A stretch of DNA of 64,000 bases from Pseudoalteromonas luteoviolacea S2607 (GCF_001625575.1 NZ_AUXV01000007.1:124001-188000), one strand, 5' to 3'. Positions 1 through 8,367 are shown, numbered from the stretch's first letter. Numbers and translations: made by a program. Notes: a model not told the origin generated them from the letters alone.

Positions 1-77
1 CGTTGGCGAAAAACGCAAGTGGCAATTGCTTGCTCGCCATGCCTTATTTAGGAGAGTAGGTTGTTTGTCAGAGAGAT

Positions 78-104
78 AAGAGGTGACGGTGTCTATCACC
101 TCTT
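78..104. terminator. hairpin at left edge, possible terminator
   Basis: A 9-bp perfect inverted repeat (AAGAGGTGA / TCACCTCTT) with a 9-nt loop lies just past the end of the receptor gene that stops at 132. It has no clear T-run on either side, so it may stop transcription weakly or be only an RNA hairpin. Bases 1-77 hold two short open frames running in from the left edge, and I cannot tell which, if either, is the end of a real gene. Confidence 0.35.
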
Positions 105-131
105 GCTTAGTTCAGTGACTAAATCTTACAT

Positions 132-2204
132 CTAGAACGTGACACTAAAGCCAATAGATGGCCTCATTTCAAAATCATCATTTTCTTCTTTGATATATAA
201 ATCGTTCACAGATTTCACTTTGTCATAATCTAAATCTATGTATGCTACGTTGTCTTGACCATAAGCGTTCATTAATTCAAAAATTAACTTACCGTCTAGC
301 CCAAATAGCTGTGTTTTTCGCTCAAAACGCACATCTAGACGGTGATAGGTTTTAAAGCGCTCTGAAAAGGGGTCTCCGTAGACAGGTAAGAAACGGTCTT
401 CATGATCTGGGTTTTCTCTTACGCCGACAATGGGTGTGTAAGCTTGACCACTTCGGGCCGTAAAGTTAAACCCACCTTGCCAAAGTTCATTTATTTCATA
501 GTGGAATACGGCGTTGAAAACCAATGGCGTGTCAGCGTAGTAATCACGAGTGATATTACGGCGTAAATCAGTACGCTCACTTTTTGCATAACTGAGTGCT
601 ACCCAACCATACCAGTTATCCGTTTTGTTCTTGTTAATTAAAATATCAACCCCATACGCCCTGCCTTCTACTTGGTTGTTGTAAAGCAGGTGTGCATCTG
701 GACCATCATCAATTGCCAGTGGCAGATCTTCCATGGTTTTATAGTAACCTTCTATCGACCATGACCATTCATTTTCAAGCTCTTGCCTAAAGCCTAACGT
801 GCTATGTGTGGCAACTTGTGATTTAAGTTTTGGGTTGCCAATCTCAGGCAGGATATGCTCTACATCTTGCATGCGATTGTAGCGTCCAATCTTCGCAGAG
901 ATGACACTATTTGGTGTTACAAAGTAATTCACAGCAGCTCTGGGAGAAGTAAAGGTTTCGTCTGTATAACGATTGTGCTGACTTTGCACACCCACTTCAG
1001 TTTGCCATAGCGCATTGGGTTGCCAAACATGAGTTACTCCGACAAACCCTGAGTCCACATCAATACTGCGCTTTCCAGAAATACGTTCACCTTTTTTAAG
1101 GTCGCAATCTGGGTCTAACTCGGTACAAAGATATTGAAAGGTATCGTATTCATATGATGTTTCGTTATCAAAGTAAGCGGCGTCAAAGATGAATCTATTT
1201 TCGTTATTGAGCGTGTAGTTAAGTCTTGCTTTATAGGTATATTGTTTTTCACTTTCCTGTTCAAAAAAGCCCGATGTTTTGGTCGCTAGCTTACCGTACT
1301 CTAGGCGACCAGAATGGTCTAGTGCACCTACCCCAACACGTAAGTGAAACTTTTTATTGTAATGGTCCCAGAGGATATTTTGGCTATTGAACTCGCGAAT
1401 AAATCTAGCATCCCCTTGGAACTCAGGGGTTTTTTGAGCTAATTCAGAGCGTTCATTGAACCCTGCCGCAGCCGAGTCCTCAGCGCCAGTAAAGTTGAAG
1501 GTCAACGTATTGTTGCTGTTAATGTCCCAAAGAAACTTGCCTTGGTAATCATGATCATCTGGCGCATCATTGACGATAATACCATTTGGCTCACCGTCAT
1601 CATCTTCCAGCTCTTCCCCTTCACTAAAAAATAGCGGCAAGGTACTCTTTCGTCCTGAAACATAAAATGCGGTATTTTCTGTTGCTTGACCCTCAACAAA
1701 AAAACCAGCATTAAACATGGTGAAGTCTAAGGTAGTTGTGATTGGCTGGTATTTCGGGTTACGTAGCGTTACATCGAATACAGCACCTGTCGCATTACTA
1801 TACCCGGCGCCATAGCCTGCTGAATATAGTTGAAAGTCTTGGATAATATGACGATTGAAAATAGAGCTACCAAAATCGTGGAATATGTAGCCTGCGGGCA
1901 TAAAATCGACTTCGAACATATTATCACTTGGAGATGAGCCTCTTACGGCGGGTTCACTCATAGAACCACCGGCTGCAACAACGCCGGGTAAAGCATATAC
2001 TGCTCGCAATGGGTCGCCCATAGCTCCAGGCATTTCAATCAGCTTTTCAGTATCTTCGGTTATTTCAGAAGTTATAGAGCTGCGTTTATAAATAACTTCA
2101 ATGTGCTCCATATCTTTTTCTTGAGACTGTGCAGTGGCTGACATGGCCATGCACAGCATCAATGGCGATAAGGCAAAGCGTTTTAGAGCGGTGGGTGCAA
2201 TCAT
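132..2204 (-). CDS. TonB-dependent outer-membrane receptor
   Basis: A 690-residue outer-membrane receptor. The N-terminus (about residues 1-26, ending in SATAQS) reads as a Sec signal peptide. It is followed by a plug-like region (about 45-160) with the LPGVV and AVRGSSPSDN patterns typical of TonB-receptor plugs, then a long beta-rich barrel that ends in the aromatic-terminated segment IGFSVTF expected of an outer-membrane barrel. There is no N-terminal signalling (STN) extension. The substrate cannot be read from sequence: no siderophore or haem genes adjoin it and I see no Fur-like site upstream. The downstream gene on the same strand order is a thioredoxin-like protein, which need not be functionally linked. 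Confidence 0.88.
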   Translation of the reverse strand: MIAPTALKRFALSPLMLCMAMSATAQSQEKDMEHIEVIYKRSSITSEITEDTEKLIEMPGAMGDPLRAVYALPGVVAAGGSMSEPAVRGSSPSDNMFEVDFMPAGYIFHDFGSSIFNRHIIQDFQLYSAGYGAGYSNATGAVFDVTLRNPKYQPITTTLDFTMFNAGFFVEGQATENTAFYVSGRKSTLPLFFSEGEELEDDDGEPNGIIVNDAPDDHDYQGKFLWDINSNNTLTFNFTGAEDSAAAGFNERSELAQKTPEFQGDARFIREFNSQNILWDHYNKKFHLRVGVGALDHSGRLEYGKLATKTSGFFEQESEKQYTYKARLNYTLNNENRFIFDAAYFDNETSYEYDTFQYLCTELDPDCDLKKGERISGKRSIDVDSGFVGVTHVWQPNALWQTEVGVQSQHNRYTDETFTSPRAAVNYFVTPNSVISAKIGRYNRMQDVEHILPEIGNPKLKSQVATHSTLGFRQELENEWSWSIEGYYKTMEDLPLAIDDGPDAHLLYNNQVEGRAYGVDILINKNKTDNWYGWVALSYAKSERTDLRRNITRDYYADTPLVFNAVFHYEINELWQGGFNFTARSGQAYTPIVGVRENPDHEDRFLPVYGDPFSERFKTYHRLDVRFERKTQLFGLDGKLIFELMNAYGQDNVAYIDLDYDKVKSVNDLYIKEENDDFEMRPSIGFSVTF

Positions 2205-2316
2205 TGTCGAGTCCCTTTGGAGTAGTAGTAGTTGATTTCGCGGGACAGTTTAAGCAATAAAAGCGTTTATTTATTTGGGCTTTAGGTAATAAAGTGTGTG
2301 GAGGTTATACACTTTT

Positions 2317-2802
2317 TTACAAGCGTAATCGAATACCTAGCTCGCTGGAGTATCCAATAGAACGTTCGATAATTTTTAGCTCTGGATCCATAACATAATA
2401 GGTGGGGTAAGCTTTGACTTTATAATCTGACGCTGTTTTTCTATTTCCCAGTAGGATTGGCATGCTGAGGTTTAAATCTTTACTGAATGCTTCAATCTCT
2501 TCAATGCTTTGAAAATCTAACGCGATAGCAACGGCATTGACCTTACCCAGTCGATGAAGCTTATCGATGTTTGGCATGCTATAGCGGCAAATATTGCACC
2601 AAGGCGCAAAGAAATAGACAACCGAGCGTTCGCCTTGCAATTGACTGATGTTGTATCGCTGTGACTCGTCACTCATTAACGGAAGTGAGAAATATGGAGC
2701 CGATTGCCGACCATCATCCTCAAGCATACCAAGCTCTTGGTAGGTGAACGCAGCAGACAATACGACAACAAAGATGATGACATTAACTAGATATTTAATC
2801 AT
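2317..2802 (-). CDS. membrane-anchored thioredoxin-like disulfide oxidoreductase (TlpA/ScsD type)
   Basis: A 161-residue protein with one N-terminal membrane segment (about residues 5-22) and a periplasmic thioredoxin fold. The redox motif CNIC lies in FFAPWCNIC (about residue 70), and the cis-Pro loop is AYPTYYV. TlpA/ResA/ScsD-family proteins reduce or shuffle disulfides in exported proteins or cytochrome c maturation. The intervening residues (NI rather than GP or EP) resemble ScsD-like members, but no other scs or ccm genes are nearby, so the partner is unknown. It lies 112 bp upstream of the receptor gene on the same strand and could be cotranscribed with it. Confidence 0.8.
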   Translation of the reverse strand: MIKYLVNVIIFVVVLSAAFTYQELGMLEDDGRQSAPYFSLPLMSDESQRYNISQLQGERSVVYFFAPWCNICRYSMPNIDKLHRLGKVNAVAIALDFQSIEEIEAFSKDLNLSMPILLGNRKTASDYKVKAYPTYYVMDPELKIIERSIGYSSELGIRLRL

Positions 2803-2977
2803 TATAGGCGCTTAAAATGCCTTATTCATTTATGGAGACCGAGCGCCAGTATAAAAAATTGCAAAACGCTTGCAAGGTGTTTATTCCGAATCAAGCAACA
2901 TTTATCGTAAGATTATGTTGCCAGCGACAAGTTGAATTTGTGCTGACAACACAAGAGGTGGCAATCTCTGGCGGGGC

Positions 2978-4702
2978 TTAAGCCTGATATATGTTTTCCC
3001 CAAGATAGCGCTTGGCTTTGTTAGCTTTTAGTTTGGTTAAGTCAACTAGTACAAGCCCATCGATACAATTGTTAAAATCTGGGTCAATGCTAAAGCTTAA
3101 GAAGTTTGCACCATTTTCCTCACACAGCTCGGTATATTGTTTGAATAACGTCGGTACCTGAGCGCCCATATTGGCGAGAATGTGTTTTAACTCGGCAAAG
3201 TCTTCTTTTACATCTTCACCACTGAAGAGGCTTTGGCAAGTGCTGAGCTGCGATTGACTTAATTTAAATTCGTTGTTTGGCATCGCAAGCTCAGGCAGCT
3301 GCGAAAAATAGTGCTGATAATGATATACCAGCATTGCCTTGGCTTTGTCTGGCAATGAGTTTGACAGGCTGACAGGACCAAATAAATAGCGGTGTTCTGG
3401 ATATCTTTTAATAAACGCACCAATTCCATACCAAAGATAATCCAAGCTTTTTCTGCCCCAATATTTTGGCTGTACGAAGCTTCTTCCCAATTCTAAACCT
3501 TGGTCAAAGTACGATTGCATGTCATCTTTGTAAGAAAACAGGCTACTTGTATAGAGACCTTTAACGCCGTGTTCCTTGACCACTTGTCGGGCACTGGCTA
3601 GACGGTATGCCCCAACCAGTTCAAGCTGTTTGGCATCCCAAAGGACTAGTTGCTGATAGTACATATCATATTTATCGGTGTCTCTGCGTTTACCGCTGCC
3701 TTCTCCTACTGCGCGAAATGCAATTTCCCTCAACCGGCCAAGTTCTCTAAATATGGCCGAACTACCTTGGTACTGGTAAAGGTAGATTTGCATACCGTCC
3801 GCAGTTTCGCCGAGTCGCTCACATTGTTCTATGGCCTTTTTAAGCTCTTTTTTACATTCCGGCATTGCAATGGGGGTTTGCGTTTTGAGCGGCAGCGACT
3901 TTTTACTGTTGAGTCGATACAGCTGTTTACGTATCAATGCGACGACTTCTTTATCTTTTAGGTTATCTAGTCGATATGATGTAGGGGGAATGCTCGCACC
4001 GATTTCAAACTCGAGAGACTTTTGTCTTTGTTTGAACATTTCCTTGACCAATAACAGGCTGGCCAAGGGTTTATAGATCATAGATGTGCCATAAAACAGC
4101 GGACTGTTTTTGGCCTTAATAAAAATAGGCAGAATTGGACAATTTGCCTTTTTAGCCATGCGTAAAAAGCCGCTATTCCATTTGCAATCTTTGATGCCCG
4201 TCGGGCTGAGCCTTGAGACCTCTCCTGCTGGAAAGATGAGCAGTGCTCCCTCTGCTTTTAGATGTTTTTGGATGTTTGCTAATTCTTGCTTCCTACTTGC
4301 GTTAGAAAGATTATCGACAGGCAGTAGTAAAGAGTGCATAGGTGTAATAGACATTAGCATCCTATTTGCGACTACCTTTAAGTCGGGGCGAGCTTTTGCC
4401 AGCACTTTTATTAATGCCAGCGCGTCCAATGAGCCAATTGGATGGTTGGCGACGATGACAACACTGCCCTCACTTGGAATATGCTCAATTTGTTTAGGCT
4501 TAAATCGTGCGTCGAAATCAAGCTCTTCCAAAACTTGCTCAACAAATTCAAGCCCTTCCAAGTGTGGGTAAGTATCTGCGAATGCAACAAATTCCTGTTC
4601 GTGTAAAAGGTAACCAAGTCCCTTTTTAACGAGCCCTTTAACTTTTGGTGAATTTTCTAGCTGAGGTAGGTTGGCTTCGATCACTTTATCGACACTGATC
4701 AT
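2978..4702 (-). CDS. olsF: bifunctional ornithine lipid synthase, OlsF type (acyltransferase + GNAT)
   Basis: A 574-residue two-domain protein. Residues about 60-270 form a PlsC-like acyltransferase: the NHPIGSLD motif (the HX5D variant of the HX4D catalytic box) and a FPAGEVSR block. Residues about 290-510 form an OlsB-like (hemolysin-type) N-acyltransferase of the GNAT superfamily, with the AFRAVGEGSG/DTDKYD signature region, GAYRLA and ELGRSFV. This order, O-acyltransferase first and N-acyltransferase second, is that of OlsF, which makes ornithine lipids (phosphorus-free membrane aminolipids) alone. The N-terminal domain would acylate lyso-ornithine lipid and the C-terminal domain would acylate ornithine from acyl-ACP. 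Assignment is by motif and domain order; a general phospholipid acyltransferase fused to an unknown GNAT is the alternative. Confidence 0.78.
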   Translation of the reverse strand: MISVDKVIEANLPQLENSPKVKGLVKKGLGYLLHEQEFVAFADTYPHLEGLEFVEQVLEELDFDARFKPKQIEHIPSEGSVVIVANHPIGSLDALALIKVLAKARPDLKVVANRMLMSITPMHSLLLPVDNLSNASRKQELANIQKHLKAEGALLIFPAGEVSRLSPTGIKDCKWNSGFLRMAKKANCPILPIFIKAKNSPLFYGTSMIYKPLASLLLVKEMFKQRQKSLEFEIGASIPPTSYRLDNLKDKEVVALIRKQLYRLNSKKSLPLKTQTPIAMPECKKELKKAIEQCERLGETADGMQIYLYQYQGSSAIFRELGRLREIAFRAVGEGSGKRRDTDKYDMYYQQLVLWDAKQLELVGAYRLASARQVVKEHGVKGLYTSSLFSYKDDMQSYFDQGLELGRSFVQPKYWGRKSLDYLWYGIGAFIKRYPEHRYLFGPVSLSNSLPDKAKAMLVYHYQHYFSQLPELAMPNNEFKLSQSQLSTCQSLFSGEDVKEDFAELKHILANMGAQVPTLFKQYTELCEENGANFLSFSIDPDFNNCIDGLVLVDLTKLKANKAKRYLGENIYQA

Positions 4703-4869
4703 AAATTTTCTCTACGGCTTTTTTTATAGAGATTAAGAATCAACTATGACATTGATGTTGCATACTTATGTCAGTTTTATGGTGATACGTTTTTAATGTT
4801 CTGGGTATCCTCTAAAACACAGGCAGCGTTATAATAGCCGCGAAAAGATTAATTGAGGAGAACAACTGT

Positions 4870-5790
4870 ATGTCGGTACTGGTTTGTGTGACTGGAAGAA
4901 ACAATGATAAATTAATGGCGAAGCTGAGTGATGCAATACCGGACGTTAAAATTGAGCAGTGGCCACATTGTGAAGATTTAAACCGCGTACAATTTGTGTT
5001 GGCGTGGAATGCGCCTGATGACCTTTGGCAGCAATTACCCAATCTAAAAGTCGTTCAATCTTATGGCGCGGGTGTTGATGGTATTGCGCTTGATAGGTTA
5101 AAACCCTGTGTGTCTGTCGCGAGAATTGTCGATCAACAGTTAAGTGTGGACATGGCGGAGTATGTCTTGTCTCATGTACTTGCGCACAAACTAAGGCATC
5201 GTGAATATGCGGCAAATCAGAATGAGGGGTATTGGAAGCCTCGTCGTGCATTGGGAGGCAAGGAAATTGGGATACTTGGCCTTGGGGAATTAGGTACAGT
5301 GACAGCTGAAGCATTGGTTCGTCATGGTTTTTCAGTACGGGGCTGGTCGCGCTCGCAAAAAGCACTGCCTAACGTGTCGTGTTATGCTGGGGAAGCACAA
5401 TTGGAGACGTTTTTGTCTGAGGTCGACTACTTAGTATGTTTGCTGCCACTCACTCAACAGACTAAAGGTATACTTAACGCTCAGTTGTTTTCTATGTTAC
5501 CGGCAAATTGTGTGGTGATAAATGTTGCAAGAGGTCAGCACTTGGTTGAGCAGGACCTACTGGCTGCATTAGACAATAATGAACTTGGTGGCGCTGTATT
5601 AGATGTTTTCTCAACAGAGCCCTTACCTGACAATCATCCTTTTTGGTCTCATTCGAAAGTAACCGTGACACCGCATGTGGCGGCAGTAACCAATATGGAT
5701 ACTGTTGTTGCGCAAATTGCAGCGAACGTTCATGCATGTTTGGACGACACGCCTCTTGAGAATCAAGTCAATTTGAGCAAAGGATATTGA
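4870..5790 (+). CDS. D-2-hydroxyacid dehydrogenase (glyoxylate/hydroxypyruvate reductase-like)
   Basis: A 306-residue NAD(P)-dependent D-isomer-specific 2-hydroxyacid dehydrogenase of the GhrA-like short group. The Rossmann glycine motif GILGLGELG is near residue 138. The catalytic Arg (INVARGQHLVEQDLL), Glu (VFSTEPLP) and His (TPHVAA) blocks follow in the family order. Likely substrates are glyoxylate or hydroxypyruvate, reduced to glycolate or D-glycerate in the cytoplasm; the exact keto-acid is not decidable here. It is transcribed alone, divergent from olsF, with a GAGGAG ribosome site ahead of its ATG. Confidence 0.85.
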   Translation: MSVLVCVTGRNNDKLMAKLSDAIPDVKIEQWPHCEDLNRVQFVLAWNAPDDLWQQLPNLKVVQSYGAGVDGIALDRLKPCVSVARIVDQQLSVDMAEYVLSHVLAHKLRHREYAANQNEGYWKPRRALGGKEIGILGLGELGTVTAEALVRHGFSVRGWSRSQKALPNVSCYAGEAQLETFLSEVDYLVCLLPLTQQTKGILNAQLFSMLPANCVVINVARGQHLVEQDLLAALDNNELGGAVLDVFSTEPLPDNHPFWSHSKVTVTPHVAAVTNMDTVVAQIAANVHACLDDTPLENQVNLSKGY

Positions 5791-5900
5791 GCGCACATAC
5801 CGTACGAAATGATTGAAACGTGATGATTTTTTGTTTGAATTATTCTCAATTAATTAGTTTACGGGCTTTGCGCCAGACAGAGATATTTAACTGTTTGATT

Positions 5901-5920
5901 TGTAAGTAAATGTAAGTAAG
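5901..5920 (+). repeat. tandem 10-bp direct repeat upstream of the small peptide gene
   Basis: TGTAAGTAAA is followed immediately by TGTAAGTAAG. The pair sits about 25-45 bases upstream of a weak TATAAA -10 candidate (5947-5952) for the peptide gene at 6022. Two adjacent copies one helical turn apart are a common arrangement for an activator site. The regulator is not identifiable. Confidence 0.45.
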
Positions 5921-6021
5921 AGTAATTCTAGTTTACAAAATTACTGTATAAAAAAACATCTTGAGACGTGCTGTGAGTTTCAGTATGTTAGAAAAAAAAC
6001 AATAATAAACAGGAAAATACA

Positions 6022-6165
6022 ATGAAAAACGGTCAAGGTGGTGTAAAGCTCTCTTTTGTCGTTATTTCAGTTGTCGCGTTAGGTGTATCAGCGTGGTTTA
6101 ATCAAGCTCAGGCTGCTCAAGTTGACACCTGTAACATCGCGCATTTCTTACAGCTTGGCGAATGA
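6022..6165 (+). CDS. small exported peptide precursor, 47 aa
   Basis: An unrecognised 47-codon gene. The ATG is preceded by AGGA with a 7-nt gap. Residues 1-31 read as a signal peptide: a two-lysine n-region, a hydrophobic core at about residues 10-26, and an AQA cleavage motif ending at residue 31. Cleavage would release AQVDTCNIAHFLQLGE, a 16-residue peptide with one Cys and one His. The alternative is a tiny inner-membrane protein with a short periplasmic tail. A strong hairpin terminator starts one base after the stop codon, and about 230 bp of AT-rich upstream sequence carries a promoter-like region, so it looks like a self-contained transcription unit. No processing, immunity or transport gene is adjacent. 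Confidence 0.6.
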   Translation: MKNGQGGVKLSFVVISVVALGVSAWFNQAQAAQVDTCNIAHFLQLGE

Positions 6166-6166
6166 G

Positions 6167-6192
6167 ATTGGGGCAGAACGCCCCAATTTTAA
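6167..6192 (+). terminator. intrinsic terminator of the small peptide gene
   Basis: ATTGGGGC and GCCCCAAT form an 8-bp perfect stem with an AGAAC loop, followed by TTTTAATT. It begins one base past the stop codon of the 47-residue peptide gene. Its tight placement supports that gene as a real unit. Confidence 0.75.
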
Positions 6193-6212
6193 TTAGGTTT
6201 AAGCGCTTCACG

Positions 6213-6794
6213 TTATCTTTTGGCGTGAATTTCCCTATTTTCTAATTTCTTTTCGTCACTCTTTTTCAATAATGTATAGGTAGACCCACTGCCACCATGG
6301 CAAGTCAATGCCGAGTGAAACGCAAGGACTTGGGGCATTTCTTGCAACCACTTATTACAATAGCTTTTTAGTATTGCGGGAAAAGGCTTGCTCTTTAAGC
6401 CAATACCATGGCGGATCAACAAAACTCTAATGTTACGCTTTTGGCAATCGGTAACAAACTCGAACAGAGATTGGCGTGCCTCAACGAATGTTTTGCCGTG
6501 TAAATCAAGGGTCGCATCGATTTGATACTTGCCAAGGCGGAGGTTTTTATAGACCCCTTCTTGAACGCCATCTTTCTTATAACCAAGTTGGTCATGAGGG
6601 TCGAGAAGATCAACATATTCCGTAGAAAGAAAGTTGGGGTCAAAATCTAACTCTTTTTGTGCTGCAGCGCGTCTAGCAAGCTGTGCGTCGCTAGGCTGAT
6701 TTTTGTGGCGTTGAAGTTGTGCTTTATTATCTTGTGCTAACGGGACAACGTCGCCCATGGAAGCTAAAAATAGCTCTTCATCTGTCATGGCCAT
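6213..6794 (-). CDS. smrA: Smr-domain DNA endonuclease SmrA
   Basis: A 193-residue protein whose C-terminal half is an Smr (MutS2-related) nuclease domain. LDLHGKTFVEA carries the DLHG motif, RHGIG the HGxG motif, and CHGGSGSTYTLL the final Gly-rich strand. The N-terminal part (TDEELFLASMGDVVPL) and the C-terminus ENREIHAKR match the layout of the SmrA (YdaL) subgroup rather than SmrB, and a SmrB paralogue is present at 62323. Smr domains nick or cleave nucleic acid; SmrA's cellular role is unsettled. The first of two in-frame ATGs (6794, 6788) is chosen because GGAGAG lies 5-6 nt upstream of it. Confidence 0.87.
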   Translation of the reverse strand: MAMTDEELFLASMGDVVPLAQDNKAQLQRHKNQPSDAQLARRAAAQKELDFDPNFLSTEYVDLLDPHDQLGYKKDGVQEGVYKNLRLGKYQIDATLDLHGKTFVEARQSLFEFVTDCQKRNIRVLLIRHGIGLKSKPFPAILKSYCNKWLQEMPQVLAFHSALTCHGGSGSTYTLLKKSDEKKLENREIHAKR

Positions 6795-6983
6795 GATAAC
6801 TCTCCAGTACAGTACAATTTCCTCGATTCTAGCTTAACAGTGGTACATTTGAATAGAGCTACCAATGCGATTGCTGCTTTTTTCGCTACTCGCCAGAGGT
6901 ATGGAAATAAATTACACATTAAGTGGGGGTTGTATGTGAATAATTATTTAGTAAATTTTAATAGATATTATTTATGGTTTATT

Positions 6984-7013
6984 GCCGGAACGTTTGAGTT
7001 CCGGCGGAGGAAT
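6984..7013. terminator. hairpin between smrA and the next gene
   Basis: GCCGGAAC and GTTCCGGC form a perfect 8-bp stem with a 6-nt loop. On the + strand a short T5 tract follows after GGAGGAA. It lies just beyond the stop (7022) of the minus-strand membrane protein gene and most likely serves it, although the T-tract is on the other side. The rest of the smrA-7022 gap holds nothing I can name. Confidence 0.4.
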
Positions 7014-7021
7014 TTTTGGTC

Positions 7022-7261
7022 TTAGTTAGCGTCGTATTGCTCTGTTGTAAAAACTTTAAATAGATAAAAAGAGTTGATCAATATTAAGCCTAAGTTAGAA
7101 ATCACCGAAGTATTCATAAGATCCAGACTAAACAATACAAACAGCAAACTACAAGCCATAACGGCAGCTATACGCAGTAATGTACGATGATTGATGAAGA
7201 GAGCTCCAAATCCCAGTACTAGCAGTAATGTATTTAGTAACCAGTCAAACTCGTTAGTCAT
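7022..7261 (-). CDS. small membrane protein, unknown function
   Basis: A protein of about 79 residues that I do not recognise. It has three hydrophobic stretches (LLNTLLLVLGFGALFI, IAAVMACSLLFVLFSLDL and VISNLGLILINSFYLF), so it is an integral inner-membrane protein with very short loops. The frame extends to 7303, but that upstream start overlaps a hairpin and lacks a ribosome site. The ATG at 7261 has GGAG about 13 nt upstream, which is longer than usual, so the start is uncertain. It sits downstream of another uncharacterised minus-strand gene. Confidence 0.55.
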   Translation of the reverse strand: MTNEFDWLLNTLLLVLGFGALFINHRTLLRIAAVMACSLLFVLFSLDLMNTSVISNLGLILINSFYLFKVFTTEQYDAN

Positions 7262-7363
7262 GATCTTAAAATAACTCCATAAATGATTGCAAAGGGGCGC
7301 CATTATGCGCCGCTTTTTTATTCACTACAAACGAGTAATTTTATTCTTTTCGGATTAGTTTTT

Positions 7364-7825
7364 TTAATCCAAAATTAGATTCTTCATTGCGGCTATGAAT
7401 CCTTCTTTTTTGATAATTGCATATTTTTGACATGTGTCTGGGTTAGACACATCTTGACACAAATAAAGTGTATCCCTATCAAGTGCTGGAATAGGTTGTA
7501 AAACAGAGTCGAAAAGGACAGGTTTTACACCAGGAAGACCTGGCCAATACACGCTTTGCGCCACTAATCCTAGCTTCTTGTAGGTGATCAGCTGTGGCTT
7601 AGGGAAAAGAATGGCTATAACGGCCAGTATTCCAATAAATATCAATTTTTTAACACCTTTTTTAGCGGGTGCCTCTGCGGTTGCTGCTTGAAGAGCTTGT
7701 TGTTGAAGTGCTTGTTGGCGCATTTTTTGTTGTGGCGATAGACGTTGCTTTTTCTTTTTTGCTGCTTGTTGCTTTTGAAACTCGCTTTTATTCAGGAGTG
7801 TTTGTTTTTTTGGGTTAATTGCCAT
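7364..7825 (-). CDS. uncharacterised single-pass membrane protein with Lys/Gln-rich N-terminus
   Basis: A 153-residue protein of unknown function. Residues 1-58 are very rich in Lys, Gln and Ala and probably form a cytoplasmic helix. One membrane segment follows (about 60-75, KLIFIGILAVIAILF). The remaining 75 residues would lie in the periplasm and contain two cysteines (LYLCQDVSNPDTCQKY) spaced for a disulfide. The topology resembles small envelope-tethered scaffold proteins, but there is no recognisable domain. It is divergent from the receiver-domain gene at 7918. Confidence 0.65.
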   Translation of the reverse strand: MAINPKKQTLLNKSEFQKQQAAKKKKQRLSPQQKMRQQALQQQALQAATAEAPAKKGVKKLIFIGILAVIAILFPKPQLITYKKLGLVAQSVYWPGLPGVKPVLFDSVLQPIPALDRDTLYLCQDVSNPDTCQKYAIIKKEGFIAAMKNLILD

Positions 7826-7917
7826 GCTTAGGTGTAGCCTTTTAGTTGCAGGACTCTATAATAGTTCTATGCTATAGATGATAGCGCATTTCTAATTACT
7901 AGCCCACGGGAAAGGAT

Positions 7918-8301
7918 ATGGAACAACAAATCTCTATTCTCATTGTTGATGATGTAGGAACTGTTAGAAGCTTTTTGCATCAAACATTGATGCATCTGGG
8001 AATCGACAATGTCACAGAAGCCTCTACAGCGAAACAGTGTATAAGTGCGTGTGAAGAACGTCATTTTGATATTGTTTTTTTAGATATTGAATTACCTGAT
8101 GGAGATGGTAAAGAACTTATTGCCGAGCTGGCACAGATAAATCCGGATATAAATGTTGTGATGGTGTCTGCACACTCCACAGTAGATAATGTCAAAGATG
8201 CAATTGAAAGGGGAGCAAAAGGGTTTGTGGTAAAACCGTTTTCACCGAAGAAAATAGCTGCAATGTTGAAGAAATTCTACCCTAAATTAGAAATAGCTTA
8301 A
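7918..8301 (+). CDS. single-domain response regulator (CheY-like receiver)
   Basis: A 127-residue protein made only of a receiver domain. The acidic pair is in ILIVDDVG (residues 11-12), the phospho-acceptor is Asp56 in FLDIELPDGDG, the switch Ser is in VMVSAHS and the conserved Lys in FVVKPFSPKK, so all active-site residues are intact. With no output domain it must act by protein contact, like CheY or phosphorelay Spo0F-type proteins. No kinase is adjacent, so the cognate partner is unknown. A ribosome site (GGGAAAGG) precedes the ATG. Confidence 0.88.
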   Translation: MEQQISILIVDDVGTVRSFLHQTLMHLGIDNVTEASTAKQCISACEERHFDIVFLDIELPDGDGKELIAELAQINPDINVVMVSAHSTVDNVKDAIERGAKGFVVKPFSPKKIAAMLKKFYPKLEIA

Positions 8302-8322
8302 ATATTGCCGTCTTACAGGCAT

Positions 8323-8350
8323 AAAAAAACCGACTTACGTCGGTTTTTTT
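8323..8350. terminator. bidirectional terminator between receiver gene and rpsT
   Basis: AAAAAAACCGAC, loop TTAC, then GTCGGTTTTTTT gives a 12-bp perfect stem with A-run and T-run flanks. It can serve both the + strand receiver gene and the converging rpsT gene. Confidence 0.9.
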
Positions 8351-8367
8351 ATATCCATTTCCACAGA

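Noticed and set aside
1..79. Open frames running in from the left edge on the + strand (one stopping at 79, another at about 59).
   Set aside because: Too short to recognise and two frames are equally open, so I could not assign a gene end.
4740..4800. A possible Pho box before olsF (TGTCATA on the minus strand).
   Set aside because: Only one half matches; the second CTGTCA repeat is missing at the right distance.
6840..7025. A 61-codon + strand frame between smrA and the next gene.
   Set aside because: It has no ribosome site or family-like composition and ends within a hairpin region; most likely chance.
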